A stretch of DNA of 64,000 bases from Mediterraneibacter agrestimuris (GTDB lineage: Bacteria; Bacillota; Clostridia; Lachnospirales; Lachnospiraceae). The stretch spans positions 1 to 64,000 of the forward strand of contig NZ_CALPDG010000017.1 of NCBI RefSeq assembly GCF_943193195.1. Reading direction: 5' to 3'. A model generated the notes under the pieces. It was not told where the DNA came from and ran no database searches. It saw only the letters and a list, made by a program, of their open reading frames with translations. The position numbers and the translations under genes were made by a program. Shown piece after piece: positions 53,056 through 62,967 of this stretch. Positions within the stretch are counted from its first letter, which is position 1. Each line of letters starts with the position of its first letter.

Positions 53056-53934
53056 ATGTTTGGTTATGTAACGATTTGTGAGCCGGAATTAAAAATGAAA
53101 GATTTTAGAAGATATAAGGCGTATTATTGCGGACTCTGCCAGACGCTTAAAGAACGGCATGGAAGTCTGGGGCAGATGACGCTGGCATATGACATGACGT
53201 TTGTTATCATTTTGCTCACATCACTATATGAATGTGAATTGAAAAGTTCTGCGCATAGATGTAAGGTGCATCCGATTAAGAAGCAAATTATGCTCCAGAA
53301 TGAATTTGCTGAATATGCCGCAGATATGAATCTGATTTTGGCATACTATCATATGAAAGACGATTGGCAGGATGAAAGAAAAGTGAGCGGATTGCTTGGA
53401 ACAGCCGCTCTTCGCAGAAAAGCGGAGCGGGCAGTCCGCAAATATCCAAGACAAAGCCGTGTGATCCGAGAAGAATTAAAGGCGCTGGAGTGTTATGAAA
53501 AGGCTGATTCTCAGAATATAGACGAGACTGCCGGGTGTTTTGGACGTTTGATGGAAGAATTGCTCGTGTATAAGAAAGATGTGTGGGAAGAAGCACTCCG
53601 GACAATTGGATTTTTTCTGGGAAAATTTATTTATATTATGGATGCCTATGAGGATATGAATAAAGACTTGAAAGAAGGAAATTATAATCCACTGAAGGAA
53701 CTGAACAAGTCGGAGAATTACGAGGAACGATGCCGTGAGATGCTTTGCATGATGATTGCGGAGAGCAGCTCGGCATTTGAGAAGCTCCCTTGTCTTATAG
53801 ATGCAGATATCCTGCGCAATATTTTGTATGCAGGCGTGTGGACTCGTTACAATAAGCTGCAGAAGAAGCGTGAAGAAGCTAATGTGTATACAGAACATGC
53901 AGAAGAAAAGAAACGGGTGAAGGGGAGAGAATAA
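53056..53934 (+). CDS. DUF5685 family protein
   Basis: A 292-residue, mostly helical protein matching DUF5685: MFGYVTICEPELKMKDFRRY, YKAYYCGLCQTLKERHG with two cysteines (CGLC), AYDMTFVIILLTSLYE, CKVHPIKKQ, and the later DAYEDMNKDLKEGNYNP with an acidic Asp/Glu patch that resembles a metal or diphosphate site of helical isoprenoid-type folds (inference). The function is unknown. The C-terminal 25 residues are very charged. The start at 53056 follows AAAAGGAGATATC. Its stop overlaps the MATE start (TAATG). Confidence 0.78.
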   Translation: MFGYVTICEPELKMKDFRRYKAYYCGLCQTLKERHGSLGQMTLAYDMTFVIILLTSLYECELKSSAHRCKVHPIKKQIMLQNEFAEYAADMNLILAYYHMKDDWQDERKVSGLLGTAALRRKAERAVRKYPRQSRVIREELKALECYEKADSQNIDETAGCFGRLMEELLVYKKDVWEEALRTIGFFLGKFIYIMDAYEDMNKDLKEGNYNPLKELNKSENYEERCREMLCMMIAESSSAFEKLPCLIDADILRNILYAGVWTRYNKLQKKREEANVYTEHAEEKKRVKGRE

Positions 53935-55277
53935 TGAATCGGGATCTGACAACCGGAAATATTACAAAATCCTTGCTTTGGTTTGCATTCCCTATTATGC
54001 TGGGGAATCTGCTGCAGCAGTTTTATAATGTGGCGGACACGATTATTGTTGGTCAGTTCCTTGGAAAAGAAGCTTTGGCAGCAGTCGGCTCTTCTTATAC
54101 GTTAATGACATTCTTAACTTCCATTTTGCTGGGACTGTGTATGGGGAGCGGAGTAGCATTTTCTATTTGCTATGGCAGGAAAGAAATGAACAAGCTGCGT
54201 TCTGATATTTTTCTGTCCTTTTGCATGATCGGCGGGATTACGATACTGATAACAGTTCTTGTGTTTACGGGATTGGAGGTTATTCTTCAATTGCTGCAAG
54301 TTCCATCTGATATTTATGGAACCATGAGAGAATATCTATGGGTGATCTTTTGGGGAATTGCAGCAACATTTTTCTATAATTTCTTTGCCTCTCTTTTGCG
54401 GGCAGCAGGTAATTCCACAGTGCCGCTTTTATTTTTAGGTATCTCGGCGGCACTGAATATCGGATTGGATCTGTTGTTTGTTATCGTGTTTAAGAAAGGT
54501 GTGGGCGGTGCGGCAGCGGCAACGGTACTGTCGCAGTACATTTCTGGAATTGGGATACTGATATATACATGGGTATGGTTTCCAGAACTCCGGGTGGACA
54601 AAAGAGCAATGAAATGGCGCTGGCGGGTTCTGAAAGAAATCTTTCACCTGTCTTTTCTGACTTGCATGCAGCAGTCGGTAATGAATTTTGGGATCCTGAT
54701 GGTGCAGGGATTGGTGAACAGCTTTGGTTCGGCAGTAATGGCGGCTTTTTCGGCGGCGGTGAAAATTGATTCTTTTGCGTACATGCCGGTGCAGGATTTT
54801 GGAAATGCATTTTCTACGTTTGTGGCGCAGAATTATGGGGCAGGCAAAAAAGAACGGATTCAGGAAGGTGTGCGAGGCGCTGTGCGTACGTCGTTTTTGT
54901 TTAGTACGGCGGTAAGTATAGTGGTGTTTGTGTTTGCAAGACCTTTGATGATGATTTTTGTGAAACCATATGAAACGGAAATCTTGCAGGTGGGCGTGAA
55001 TTACCTGCGGATTGAAGGATCGTTTTATTGCCTGATTGGTTTTTTGTTTCTGTTGTACGGTTATTTCCGTGCAGTAACCAGACCGGGAATTTCCCTTGTT
55101 CTGACTGTGATTTCTTTGGGAATACGAGTCGTTCTGGCATATGTATTGTCGTCAGTTTCAACATTTGGGGTGAATGGAATCTGGGCGGCAGTGCCGATTG
55201 GATGGATGTTTGCGGACATTGTGGGTTATATTTATTACAGAAAATACAGCGGCAGAAATCCGGTTAATGAAAAGTGA
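53934..55277 (+). CDS. MATE family efflux transporter
   Basis: A 447-residue multidrug and toxin extrusion transporter with twelve predicted helices in two MatE halves. The first half begins LTTGNITKSLLWFAFPIMLGN, with NLLQQFYNVADTIIVGQFLG; the second has FGILMVQGLVNSFGSAVMAAF and AFSTFVAQNYGAGK. It exchanges a drug or metabolite for Na+ or H+; the substrate is unknown. It shares one base with the DUF5685 gene and is presumably cotranscribed. The 163-base gap to the next gene has no clear terminator. Confidence 0.92.
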   Translation: MNRDLTTGNITKSLLWFAFPIMLGNLLQQFYNVADTIIVGQFLGKEALAAVGSSYTLMTFLTSILLGLCMGSGVAFSICYGRKEMNKLRSDIFLSFCMIGGITILITVLVFTGLEVILQLLQVPSDIYGTMREYLWVIFWGIAATFFYNFFASLLRAAGNSTVPLLFLGISAALNIGLDLLFVIVFKKGVGGAAAATVLSQYISGIGILIYTWVWFPELRVDKRAMKWRWRVLKEIFHLSFLTCMQQSVMNFGILMVQGLVNSFGSAVMAAFSAAVKIDSFAYMPVQDFGNAFSTFVAQNYGAGKKERIQEGVRGAVRTSFLFSTAVSIVVFVFARPLMMIFVKPYETEILQVGVNYLRIEGSFYCLIGFLFLLYGYFRAVTRPGISLVLTVISLGIRVVLAYVLSSVSTFGVNGIWAAVPIGWMFADIVGYIYYRKYSGRNPVNEK

Positions 55278-55440
55278 AGATTCTATGAAGATTGTGTTCT
55301 TCTCTGGACAAGAAACGGGATTTGGGATATTATAAATTAATGTAGCGGTTTGCTGAATGAGTGAATTGCCGCAGTCTGAGTCAGAGTGGCAATGCTTGCT
55401 CGGCGTAGATTTCAAAAGATAGAAATGCGAGGAAAATAGA

Positions 55441-56082
55441 ATGAATAAAAATCCTTATGAGGTGTTGGGAGTATCTCCGAGTGCATCAGACGATGAAGTG
55501 AAACGGGCGTATAGAGATTTGACAAGAAAGTATCATCCAGATGTCAATGTGAATAATCCTCTGGCGGATCTGGCAGAAGAGAAGTTTAAAGAGGTACAGG
55601 AAGCATATGACATTATAATGAAAGAGCGTGAGCATGGCGGAAGCGGTTACGGCGGTTATAATAATAACCAGTCTTATGGATGGGGACAAAATTCTGGCTC
55701 CCAGCCGGATGTAGAGTTACAGGCGGCAGCCAATTTTATCAATACGAGGCGTTATCGTGATGCGATCAATGTATTGAACCGTATGCCGAATCGTACTGCA
55801 CAGTGGTATTATTTAAGTGCGGCAGCCAATGCCGGAATCGGCAATAATATTCTGGCAAGGGATCATGCTGGACAGGCAGTCAATATGGAACCGAACAATC
55901 TGCAGTATCGTCAGCTTTTGAATCAGCTCGAATGGGCAGGACAGAGATATCAGAATAATCCGTATGGCGGTGTCTACGGGATGGGTGGCGGATCCTGCGG
56001 CACAGGAAACATGTGCTGCGATCTGTGTATCGCTGACCAGTTATGTGAATGTATGGGAGGGGATCTCTGCGCATGCATGTAA
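55441..56082 (+). CDS. J-domain protein with cysteine-rich C-terminal tail
   Basis: A 213-residue DnaJ-domain protein. The J domain (about residues 1-63) has [20 protein letters not shown] and the HPD motif in KYHPDVNV. A Gly/Asn/Tyr-rich linker follows (about 64-90), then a helical TPR-like part (about 93-170: [32 protein letters not shown]). The last 30 residues hold eight cysteines ([28 protein letters not shown]), a pattern that might bind metal or Fe-S, or anchor at the membrane. It is not a classical DnaJ: there is no zinc-finger domain of the CxxCxGxG type. It overlaps the next membrane-protein gene by 10 bases. Confidence 0.85.
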   Translation: MNKNPYEVLGVSPSASDDEVKRAYRDLTRKYHPDVNVNNPLADLAEEKFKEVQEAYDIIMKEREHGGSGYGGYNNNQSYGWGQNSGSQPDVELQAAANFINTRRYRDAINVLNRMPNRTAQWYYLSAAANAGIGNNILARDHAGQAVNMEPNNLQYRQLLNQLEWAGQRYQNNPYGGVYGMGGGSCGTGNMCCDLCIADQLCECMGGDLCACM

Positions 56083-56615
56083 AAGCAAAGAAGATGGCTT
56101 TTAGCGGGATGCTTCTCGCTTTGACGATTGTCTGTATGCTGCTTGGCAGTATCATAGAGACGAGTACCTTATTCCTGCTTGCGGCAGCATCCTATTTCGT
56201 GGGAATTGTTCTGCGGGAATTTGGGGAGAAGACCGGTATTGCTTTTTATCTGGCAGGAGTGCTTCTTGGTCTGATTGCCGCTCCTAATAAATTTTATGTT
56301 GTGTCTTATGCTGCAATGGGATTTTATATCCTTGCAATTGAACTGGTATGGCCGCATCTGGGCAGACTTCCTGAAAATGTGAAACGTAGGGGCATTTTTT
56401 GGACGATCAAGTATATTGTGTTCAATGTGATTTATATTCCGGCAGTTCTTTTTTTTCAGGAACTGCTCTTTGCACATAAGCTTTCAACAGGTATTATGAT
56501 TGGTCTGTTTATGGCAGGACAGGCTGGATTGTTCATTTACGACAGGGCATATGAATATGTGCAGAGAGAATTGTGGAGCAAGTTCCGCGGCAGATTGTTT
56601 AAGAGTGGAGAATAG
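56073..56615 (+). CDS. Unrecognised integral membrane protein
   Basis: A 180-residue protein with five or so hydrophobic segments (about residues 8-30, 32-47, 55-70, 76-93 and 108-150) and a basic C-terminus ([13 protein letters not shown]). The N-terminal [20 protein letters not shown] resembles the start of ECF-type S components, but no substrate-specific motif is visible, so the function is left open. The ATG at 56073 is preferred, 10 bases inside the end of the J-domain gene with GGGAGGGG upstream; an ATG at 56049 is less likely. Tight overlap with the J-domain gene suggests a functional pair. Confidence 0.65.
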   Translation: MHVKAKKMAFSGMLLALTIVCMLLGSIIETSTLFLLAAASYFVGIVLREFGEKTGIAFYLAGVLLGLIAAPNKFYVVSYAAMGFYILAIELVWPHLGRLPENVKRRGIFWTIKYIVFNVIYIPAVLFFQELLFAHKLSTGIMIGLFMAGQAGLFIYDRAYEYVQRELWSKFRGRLFKSGE

Positions 56616-56621
56616 AAGCGT

Positions 56622-57290
56622 ATGAATTTTCTAAGTATATTTGATGTGATCGGACCCAACATGATCGGACCGTCAAGTTCACACACGGCGGGAGCTGTTG
56701 CAATTGCACTTTCTGCCCGCAAGATGTTTGGCGGGGAGATTACAAGAGTTACATTTACCCTGTATGGTTCTTTTGCAAAGACATATAAAGGTCATGGTAC
56801 GGACAAAGCGCTCCTTGGCGGAATTTTGGGATTTTCAACAGATGATGAGCGGATTCGTGATGCATTTGAACTTGCAAACGAGATGGGAGTAGAATATAAA
56901 TTTCATATAGATGAAGAAACTGTAACAAATCACCCGAATACGGCAGATATTCTTCTGGAAAATGAGAACGGACACAAACTTTTTGTGCGGGGCGAGTCCA
57001 TCGGCGGAGGTAAGATGAAAATTGTCCGCATCAATAATGTGAATGTAGAATTTACAGGCGAGTACAGTACACTTATTGTACAGCAGATTGATAAGCCGGG
57101 AGTGGTGGCACACATCACACAGTGTCTGAGCCTGCACAATATCAATATTGCATTTATGCGGTTGTTTCGTGAGTCAAAAGGCACGGCAGCATTTACAGTT
57201 GTGGAATCTGATCAGCCGATCCCACGTGACATTTTACAATATATCAAGATCAATCCAAATGTACAGGATCTGATGCTGATTGAGATGTAG
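56622..57290 (+). CDS. sdaAB: L-serine dehydratase, iron-sulfur-dependent, beta subunit
   Basis: A 222-residue beta subunit of the oxygen-sensitive 4Fe-4S L-serine ammonia-lyase, which converts L-serine to pyruvate and ammonia. The N-terminal region has FDVIGPNMIGPSSSHTAGAV, the conserved substrate-binding SSSHTAGA loop. The C-terminal ACT domain (about residues 148-222: KPGVVAHITQCLSLHNINIAFM) probably senses serine. It begins 6 bases after the membrane-protein gene. The alpha subunit follows after a repeat. The pyruvate formed can enter PFOR, encoded 4 kb upstream. Confidence 0.94.
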   Translation: MNFLSIFDVIGPNMIGPSSSHTAGAVAIALSARKMFGGEITRVTFTLYGSFAKTYKGHGTDKALLGGILGFSTDDERIRDAFELANEMGVEYKFHIDEETVTNHPNTADILLENENGHKLFVRGESIGGGKMKIVRINNVNVEFTGEYSTLIVQQIDKPGVVAHITQCLSLHNINIAFMRLFRESKGTAAFTVVESDQPIPRDILQYIKINPNVQDLMLIEM

Positions 57291-57294
57291 CAGG

Positions 57295-57408
57295 GTAACA
57301 GTTCAGCGTAAGAAAGTGTGATGGAAGAAAGAATCCGCCCTCTCACCGAAGGGGAACTAAGTATAGGGTGGATTCGATAACAGTGCAGCCGTAAGGCTGA
57401 ACTGTTAT
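57295..57408. repeat. 114-bp palindromic repeat between sdaAB and sdaAA
   Basis: The outer arms GTAACAGTTCAGC (57295-57307) and GGCTGAACTGTTATG enclose an inner stem GAATCCGCCCT...AGGGTGGATTC around ACCGAAGGGGAACT. The layout is the same as in the 145-bp elements, with a different inner sequence. It contains the shared motif TAAGAAAGTGTGATGG. Confidence 0.75.
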
Positions 57409-57423
57409 GTAGGAGGAGGCGGA

Positions 57424-58299
57424 ATGGATTTTTATAATGGACAAGTTTTATTAGATTTATGTAATAGTGAAAATATGCCGATTTCCGCGGTGATGAAAGA
57501 ACGAGAAATAACAGAAGGAACGCTCACAAGCGAGGAAGTAGATGCAAAGCTTGTGACAGTTCTCAATATAATGAAGGACTCCTCTCACAAGCCAATCGAG
57601 AAGCCAGGAAAATCAATCGGCGGTCTTATTGGCGGCGAGGCGAAAAAGGTAAATGATTTTGGGAAAACTTCTGTAAGTGTTGCGGGAGACATGCTCTCCA
57701 AAGCAATGTCATACAGTATGGCGGTACTCGAAGTCAATGCTTCAATGGGATTGATCGTTGCCGCACCGACAGCGGGTTCTTCTGGAGTTGTTCCGGGAGT
57801 CTTGATGGCATTGAAAGAAGAGAAGGGGTTATCCGATGAAATATTGTATAAAGGTCTTTTAAATGCTGGAGCAGTGGGATATCTTCTTATGAGAAATGCT
57901 TCCGTATCGGGAGCGGAAGCCGGCTGTCAGGCAGAGGTTGGGGCAGCATCTGCAATGGCTGCAAGCGCAGTTGTCGAGATTATGGGTGGAACGCCGGAGC
58001 AGTGTCTGGCTGCTGCAAGTCTTTCAATATCTAATCTTCTCGGACTTGTGTGCGATCCGATCGCCGGGCTTGTAGAGTCTCCGTGCCAGAGCCGTAATGC
58101 GGTTGGTGTTGCAAATGCGATTACTTCGGCAGAACTTGCACTGGCAGGGGTGATACATCCGATTCCATTTGACGAGATGGCAGAGGCCATGTACCGTGTC
58201 GGCAAGAGTCTTCCCTTTGAATTGCGTGAGACAGCTATGGGCGGTTGTGCCGGGACACCGACAGGCTGTGCGCTTGGCTGTAACATTTGCGGAAAATAA
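57424..58299 (+). CDS. sdaAA: L-serine dehydratase, iron-sulfur-dependent, alpha subunit
   Basis: A 291-residue alpha subunit carrying the 4Fe-4S cluster. Cluster cysteines are visible in SGAEAGCQAEVG, LVCDPIAGLVESPCQSRN and the C-terminal GCAGTPTGCALGCNICGK; NAASVSG-type motif MRNASVSGAE and AAPTAGSSGVVPGVLMAL are also typical. It pairs with sdaAB; the 133-base gap is almost filled by a repeat, and AGGAGGAGG gives a strong start of its own. No terminator is obvious in the 190 bases before eno. Confidence 0.95.
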   Translation: MDFYNGQVLLDLCNSENMPISAVMKEREITEGTLTSEEVDAKLVTVLNIMKDSSHKPIEKPGKSIGGLIGGEAKKVNDFGKTSVSVAGDMLSKAMSYSMAVLEVNASMGLIVAAPTAGSSGVVPGVLMALKEEKGLSDEILYKGLLNAGAVGYLLMRNASVSGAEAGCQAEVGAASAMAASAVVEIMGGTPEQCLAAASLSISNLLGLVCDPIAGLVESPCQSRNAVGVANAITSAELALAGVIHPIPFDEMAEAMYRVGKSLPFELRETAMGGCAGTPTGCALGCNICGK

Positions 58300-58486
58300 A
58301 TTACTAGAATAGCACTGATTTTTTGAAAGAACAAAGATAGGAAACATCTTCCTAACATGAAGAATTTCATATATGGAAACACTATCCTCAGTTGACAAAA
58401 TGTGATGACAAGTCTTGCAGTTAAGCAGATTGTAATCCATTTTGCTGCTGGGGATATTTTGTTATTAAGATATAGGAGGAGATTAG

Positions 58487-59755
<1,269 letters not shown>

Positions 59756-59829
59756 AGTGTTTTGTACACAATTAGCAAATTGAGAAATGCTTTTGTATTT
59801 TTGATGTCGCAAATTCTCTCCTCGCGTGT

Positions 59830-59863
59830 CATTTCCTCCTCTTTCGTAAAAGAGAAGGAAATG
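59830..59863. other. Stem-loop downstream of eno
   Basis: CATTTCCT...CTCTTT (59830-59844) pairs with AAAGAG-AAGGAAATG (59849-59863). There is no T run, so it is not a standard terminator; it may protect the eno mRNA 3' end. Confidence 0.5.
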
Positions 59864-59946
59864 ATATGCTTGATTTACTTAAGAACTGGTTTTTAAACTT
59901 TCAGCAGCTGTGTTGTATATCGTAGTTATTCAGTTCTATAAGGTGA

Positions 59947-60213
59947 GGTTGTTCTGGACTTTATTATGATTCCGCAAGAATTGTAGCTAAGTCTGCAGAA
60001 GTGCTGGAGTATCAACAAGAGGCTGAAAAATATAGATCATTGGCTGATGAGGTTTTGCAAGCAATTCGGGAAGAGTATATTACAAGAAGCGGACGTCAGG
60101 CAGTTACAACACAGACGGCTTATGTACTGGCTTTACAATACGGAATTGTGACGGCAGCAGAGCAAAGAAAAACAGTAGATGCATTAAGACAAAAATTAGA
60201 AAAAAATAGATAA
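59947..60213 (+). pseudogene. Remnant of a GH78 alpha-L-rhamnosidase (C-terminal part)
   Basis: An 88-residue open stretch without a good start reads GLYYDSARIVAKSAEVLEYQ, then EAEKYRSLADEVLQAIREEY and SGRQAVTTQTAYVLALQYGI. This is the pattern of the (alpha/alpha)6 domain end of GH78 rhamnosidases (ARLVAEAAEVLG-x-EDAxKY... TxTGR-x-Txx-TQTAYVLAL). Upstream is a stop at 59944-59946 and no catalytic domain; the normal enzyme has 700 or more residues. It is probably what is left after deletion of a large gene between eno and secG, which are usually adjacent. Confidence 0.65.
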
Positions 60214-60216
60214 TCC

Positions 60217-60245
60217 TTGCTTTCTTTCATACCCTATGCTAAAAT
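60217..60245 (+). promoter_or_regulatory. Promoter of secG
   Basis: TTGCTT (60217-60222), a 17-base spacer and TAAAAT (60240-60245) with TG just upstream of the -10 box. It begins 4 bases after the GH78 remnant. Confidence 0.5.
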
Positions 60246-60276
60246 AAATGAAGTTATCCATAGGAGGTGTGAATGT

Positions 60277-60519
60277 ATGGAGATTTTGAAAATTATTCTG
60301 ACAATTATTTTTGTTATAGATTGTATTGCATTATCAGCGATTATTCTTCTTCAGGAAGGTAAGTCAGCCGGACTTGGGACAATCGGCGGTGTGGCAGATT
60401 CTTATTGGGGACAGAACAAGGGACGTTCTATGGAAGGAGCTCTTGTAAAGTCCACAAAGTTTTTGGCAATTTTATTTTTGGTTCTGGCAGTTGTACTGAA
60501 CCTGGGCATATTTAACTAA
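60277..60519 (+). CDS. secG: Preprotein translocase subunit SecG
   Basis: An 80-residue two-helix membrane protein, the small accessory subunit of SecYEG. Helix 1 is at about residues 4-23, followed by the conserved LQEGKSAGLGTIGG loop (LLQ-x-GKxxGL pattern) and a second helix at about 59-78. The ATG at 60277 follows TAGGAGGTGTGAATGT; the longer frame lacks homology. The order eno-secG-rnr-smpB is the classical Gram-positive one, here with the GH78 remnant between eno and secG. A terminator follows. Confidence 0.93.
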   Translation: MEILKIILTIIFVIDCIALSAIILLQEGKSAGLGTIGGVADSYWGQNKGRSMEGALVKSTKFLAILFLVLAVVLNLGIFN

Positions 60520-60577
60520 GGTGTCTATAGATATTTTGGTGGTACAAACAACAGGCTAAGAAGATAAGTTAGATGAC

Positions 60578-60611
60578 AAAGCACTCTATATCCGATATAG
60601 GGTGCTTTTTT
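60578..60611 (+). terminator. Rho-independent terminator of secG
   Basis: GCACTCTATATC (60581-60592) pairs with GATATAGGGTGC (60594-60605), flanked by AAA and six T. Confidence 0.85.
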
Positions 60612-60741
60612 CTACAAAGGAACTTTCTGATTTGTATGCGAATGAAGATTTTTGTACACTCTATTTTATATAGAAAAAAATGATGACACTTTAGTTTTTA
60701 GATTGAATTGCTATGAAAAATGATATGGCAGGGGAGAAGAC

Positions 60742-62889
60742 ATGACCAATACAAACACATTTGAGAAACGGAAAAAAGTAATATATGATTTTATCTGTGA
60801 TGATTTTTATGTTCCGATGAAAATCAAAGAGATTGCAATGGTACTGCAGATTCCGCGAGAACATCGGGATGAATTGAAAGCAGTTCTGGATATATTGGAA
60901 GAGGAAGGTAAGATCAGCCTTTCCAAGCGGGGCAAGTATTCCAAAGGACAGGCAAAGCGGTTAACCGGTATCTATCAGGCACATCCCCGGGGATTTGGAT
61001 TTGTGGCGCAGGAGGGTGTGGACGAAGATGTATATATTTCCGAGGATAATACAAACGGCGCTTTTCAGGGAGATGAAGTGGAATTTATCATTACCCGGCA
61101 TAAAGAAGGGGACAAACGAACAGAGGGAAAGATTGTGCGGATTTTATCTCATGGCACAACAAAAATTGTGGGTCTGTATGAGAAGTGCAAAAGTTATGGT
61201 TTTGTGAGTCCTGACAATCAGCGTATTTTGAATGACATTTATATCCCGGAAGGAAAAGAAAAGGGAGCAATGACCGGGCATAAGGTGGTTGTGGAACTGA
61301 CTTCTTACGGTGGAGAACATTTGAAACCAGAAGGATTTGTAACGGAGATTCTCGGACATATTAACGACCCGGGAACAGATATTATGTCCATAGTAAAGGG
61401 TTTTGACCTTCCAACGGAATTTCCGGACCGGGTGATGAATCAGGCAGAGCGTGTCGGCAAAGATGTGTCCGAGGCAGATATAGCGGGACGCATGGACTTA
61501 CGTGGCTGGGAGATGGTGACCATTGATGGGGAGGACGCCAAAGATTTGGATGATGCGGTTTCTCTGACAAAAGACGGAGAGAATTATAAGCTGGGAGTTC
61601 ATATTGCGGACGTAACGAATTATGTGCAGGAGCGAAGCGCATTGGATAGAGAAGCTTTGAAACGTGGTACAAGTGTCTATCTGGCAGACCGTGTGATTCC
61701 TATGCTGCCGCATAAATTGTCTAATGGTATCTGCTCTTTAAATGCGGGAGAGGACAGGCTGGCGCTGAGTTGTATTATGACTGTGAATCTAAAAGGTGAG
61801 GTTGTGGAACACCTGATTGCGGAGACTGTTGTCTGTATCAATGAGCGTATGAGTTATACCAGTGTTGCGAAGATTCTGGAGCAGCAGGACAAAGAAGAAA
61901 TCAAACGCTACGGTCATCTCGTACCGTTATTTGAACGGATGGCGGAGTTATCCCGTATTTTGCGGACAAGGAGACATAGGAGGGGGTCTATTGACTTTGA
62001 TTTTCCAGAGTCGAAAATGATTTTGAATGAGCAAGGTCATCCCATTGATATCAAGCCATATGAGCGAAATGTGGCAACGAAGCTTATTGAGGACTTTATG
62101 CTGTTGGCAAATGAGACTGTAGCGGAGGAATATTACTGGCGTGATCTGCCTTTCATATACAGAACTCACGAGACACCGGATGAGGAAAAGATGAAGAAGC
62201 TAAGCACTTTCATTAACAACTTTGGTTATCACATTCATGTAGGAAATGAAGTACGCCCGATGGAGATCCAGAAGCTTCTTGGCAAGGTTGAGGGAACACC
62301 GGAAGAAGCATTGATCAGCAGGCTGGTGCTGCGTTCTATGAAGCAGGCGAAATATACGCCTGAGAATACGGGGCACTTTGGACTGGCAGCGAAATATTAT
62401 ACACATTTTACCTCGCCGATCAGACGGTATCCGGATTTGCAGATTCATCGTATTATTAAAGAGAATATCCGGGGACGGCTGAATGCAGAGCGGGTTGAAC
62501 ATTATGAGAATATTTTGCCGGAGGTAGCAATGCAGGCTGGTTTGACCGAACGACGTGCAGAGGAAGCAGAACGGGAGACTGTTAAGCTGAAAAAGGTGGA
62601 ATATATGAAAGAACGTATCGGTGAAGAGTTTGATGGCGTGATTTCCGGCATTACGAAATGGGGCGCTTATGTGGAACTGCCGAATACGATTGAAGGTTTA
62701 GTTCATGTTATAAATATGCGGGACGATCATTACGAATATTGGGAAGAACAATATGAGTTGATCGGAGAGCATACACGTAATGTCTACAAGCTGGGACAAA
62801 ATGTTCGGGTGCGTGTCATTGGTGCTGACCGACTGCAGCGTGTCATAGATTTTGAATTTTGTGAGGATGTTTTTGATCAACAGCTATAG
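60742..62889 (+). CDS. rnr: Ribonuclease R
   Basis: A 715-residue 3'-5' exoribonuclease that degrades structured RNA and works with tmRNA/SmpB in removing damaged mRNA. An N-terminal winged-helix (about residues 1-65) is followed by two cold-shock domains (GIYQAHPRGFGFV, KCKSYGFVSPDNQ). The RNB catalytic domain has VTIDGEDAKDLDDAVSL (acidic metal ligands), DRVIPMLPHKLSNGICSLN and YTHFTSPIRRYPDLQIHR. The C-terminal S1 domain (EFDGVISGITKWGAYVEL) ends at VFDQQL without the Lys-rich tail of the E. coli enzyme. The 222-base gap before it holds the secG terminator and no clear strong promoter. Confidence 0.96.
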   Translation: MTNTNTFEKRKKVIYDFICDDFYVPMKIKEIAMVLQIPREHRDELKAVLDILEEEGKISLSKRGKYSKGQAKRLTGIYQAHPRGFGFVAQEGVDEDVYISEDNTNGAFQGDEVEFIITRHKEGDKRTEGKIVRILSHGTTKIVGLYEKCKSYGFVSPDNQRILNDIYIPEGKEKGAMTGHKVVVELTSYGGEHLKPEGFVTEILGHINDPGTDIMSIVKGFDLPTEFPDRVMNQAERVGKDVSEADIAGRMDLRGWEMVTIDGEDAKDLDDAVSLTKDGENYKLGVHIADVTNYVQERSALDREALKRGTSVYLADRVIPMLPHKLSNGICSLNAGEDRLALSCIMTVNLKGEVVEHLIAETVVCINERMSYTSVAKILEQQDKEEIKRYGHLVPLFERMAELSRILRTRRHRRGSIDFDFPESKMILNEQGHPIDIKPYERNVATKLIEDFMLLANETVAEEYYWRDLPFIYRTHETPDEEKMKKLSTFINNFGYHIHVGNEVRPMEIQKLLGKVEGTPEEALISRLVLRSMKQAKYTPENTGHFGLAAKYYTHFTSPIRRYPDLQIHRIIKENIRGRLNAERVEHYENILPEVAMQAGLTERRAEEAERETVKLKKVEYMKERIGEEFDGVISGITKWGAYVELPNTIEGLVHVINMRDDHYEYWEEQYELIGEHTRNVYKLGQNVRVRVIGADRLQRVIDFEFCEDVFDQQL

Positions 62890-62967
62890 TTGTTGGAATC
62901 TGAAGAAGTTTTCAAGGTGACTATTGCAGGGGCAGCGGTAATATTTATAAAAAGGATGGTTAGAGTT

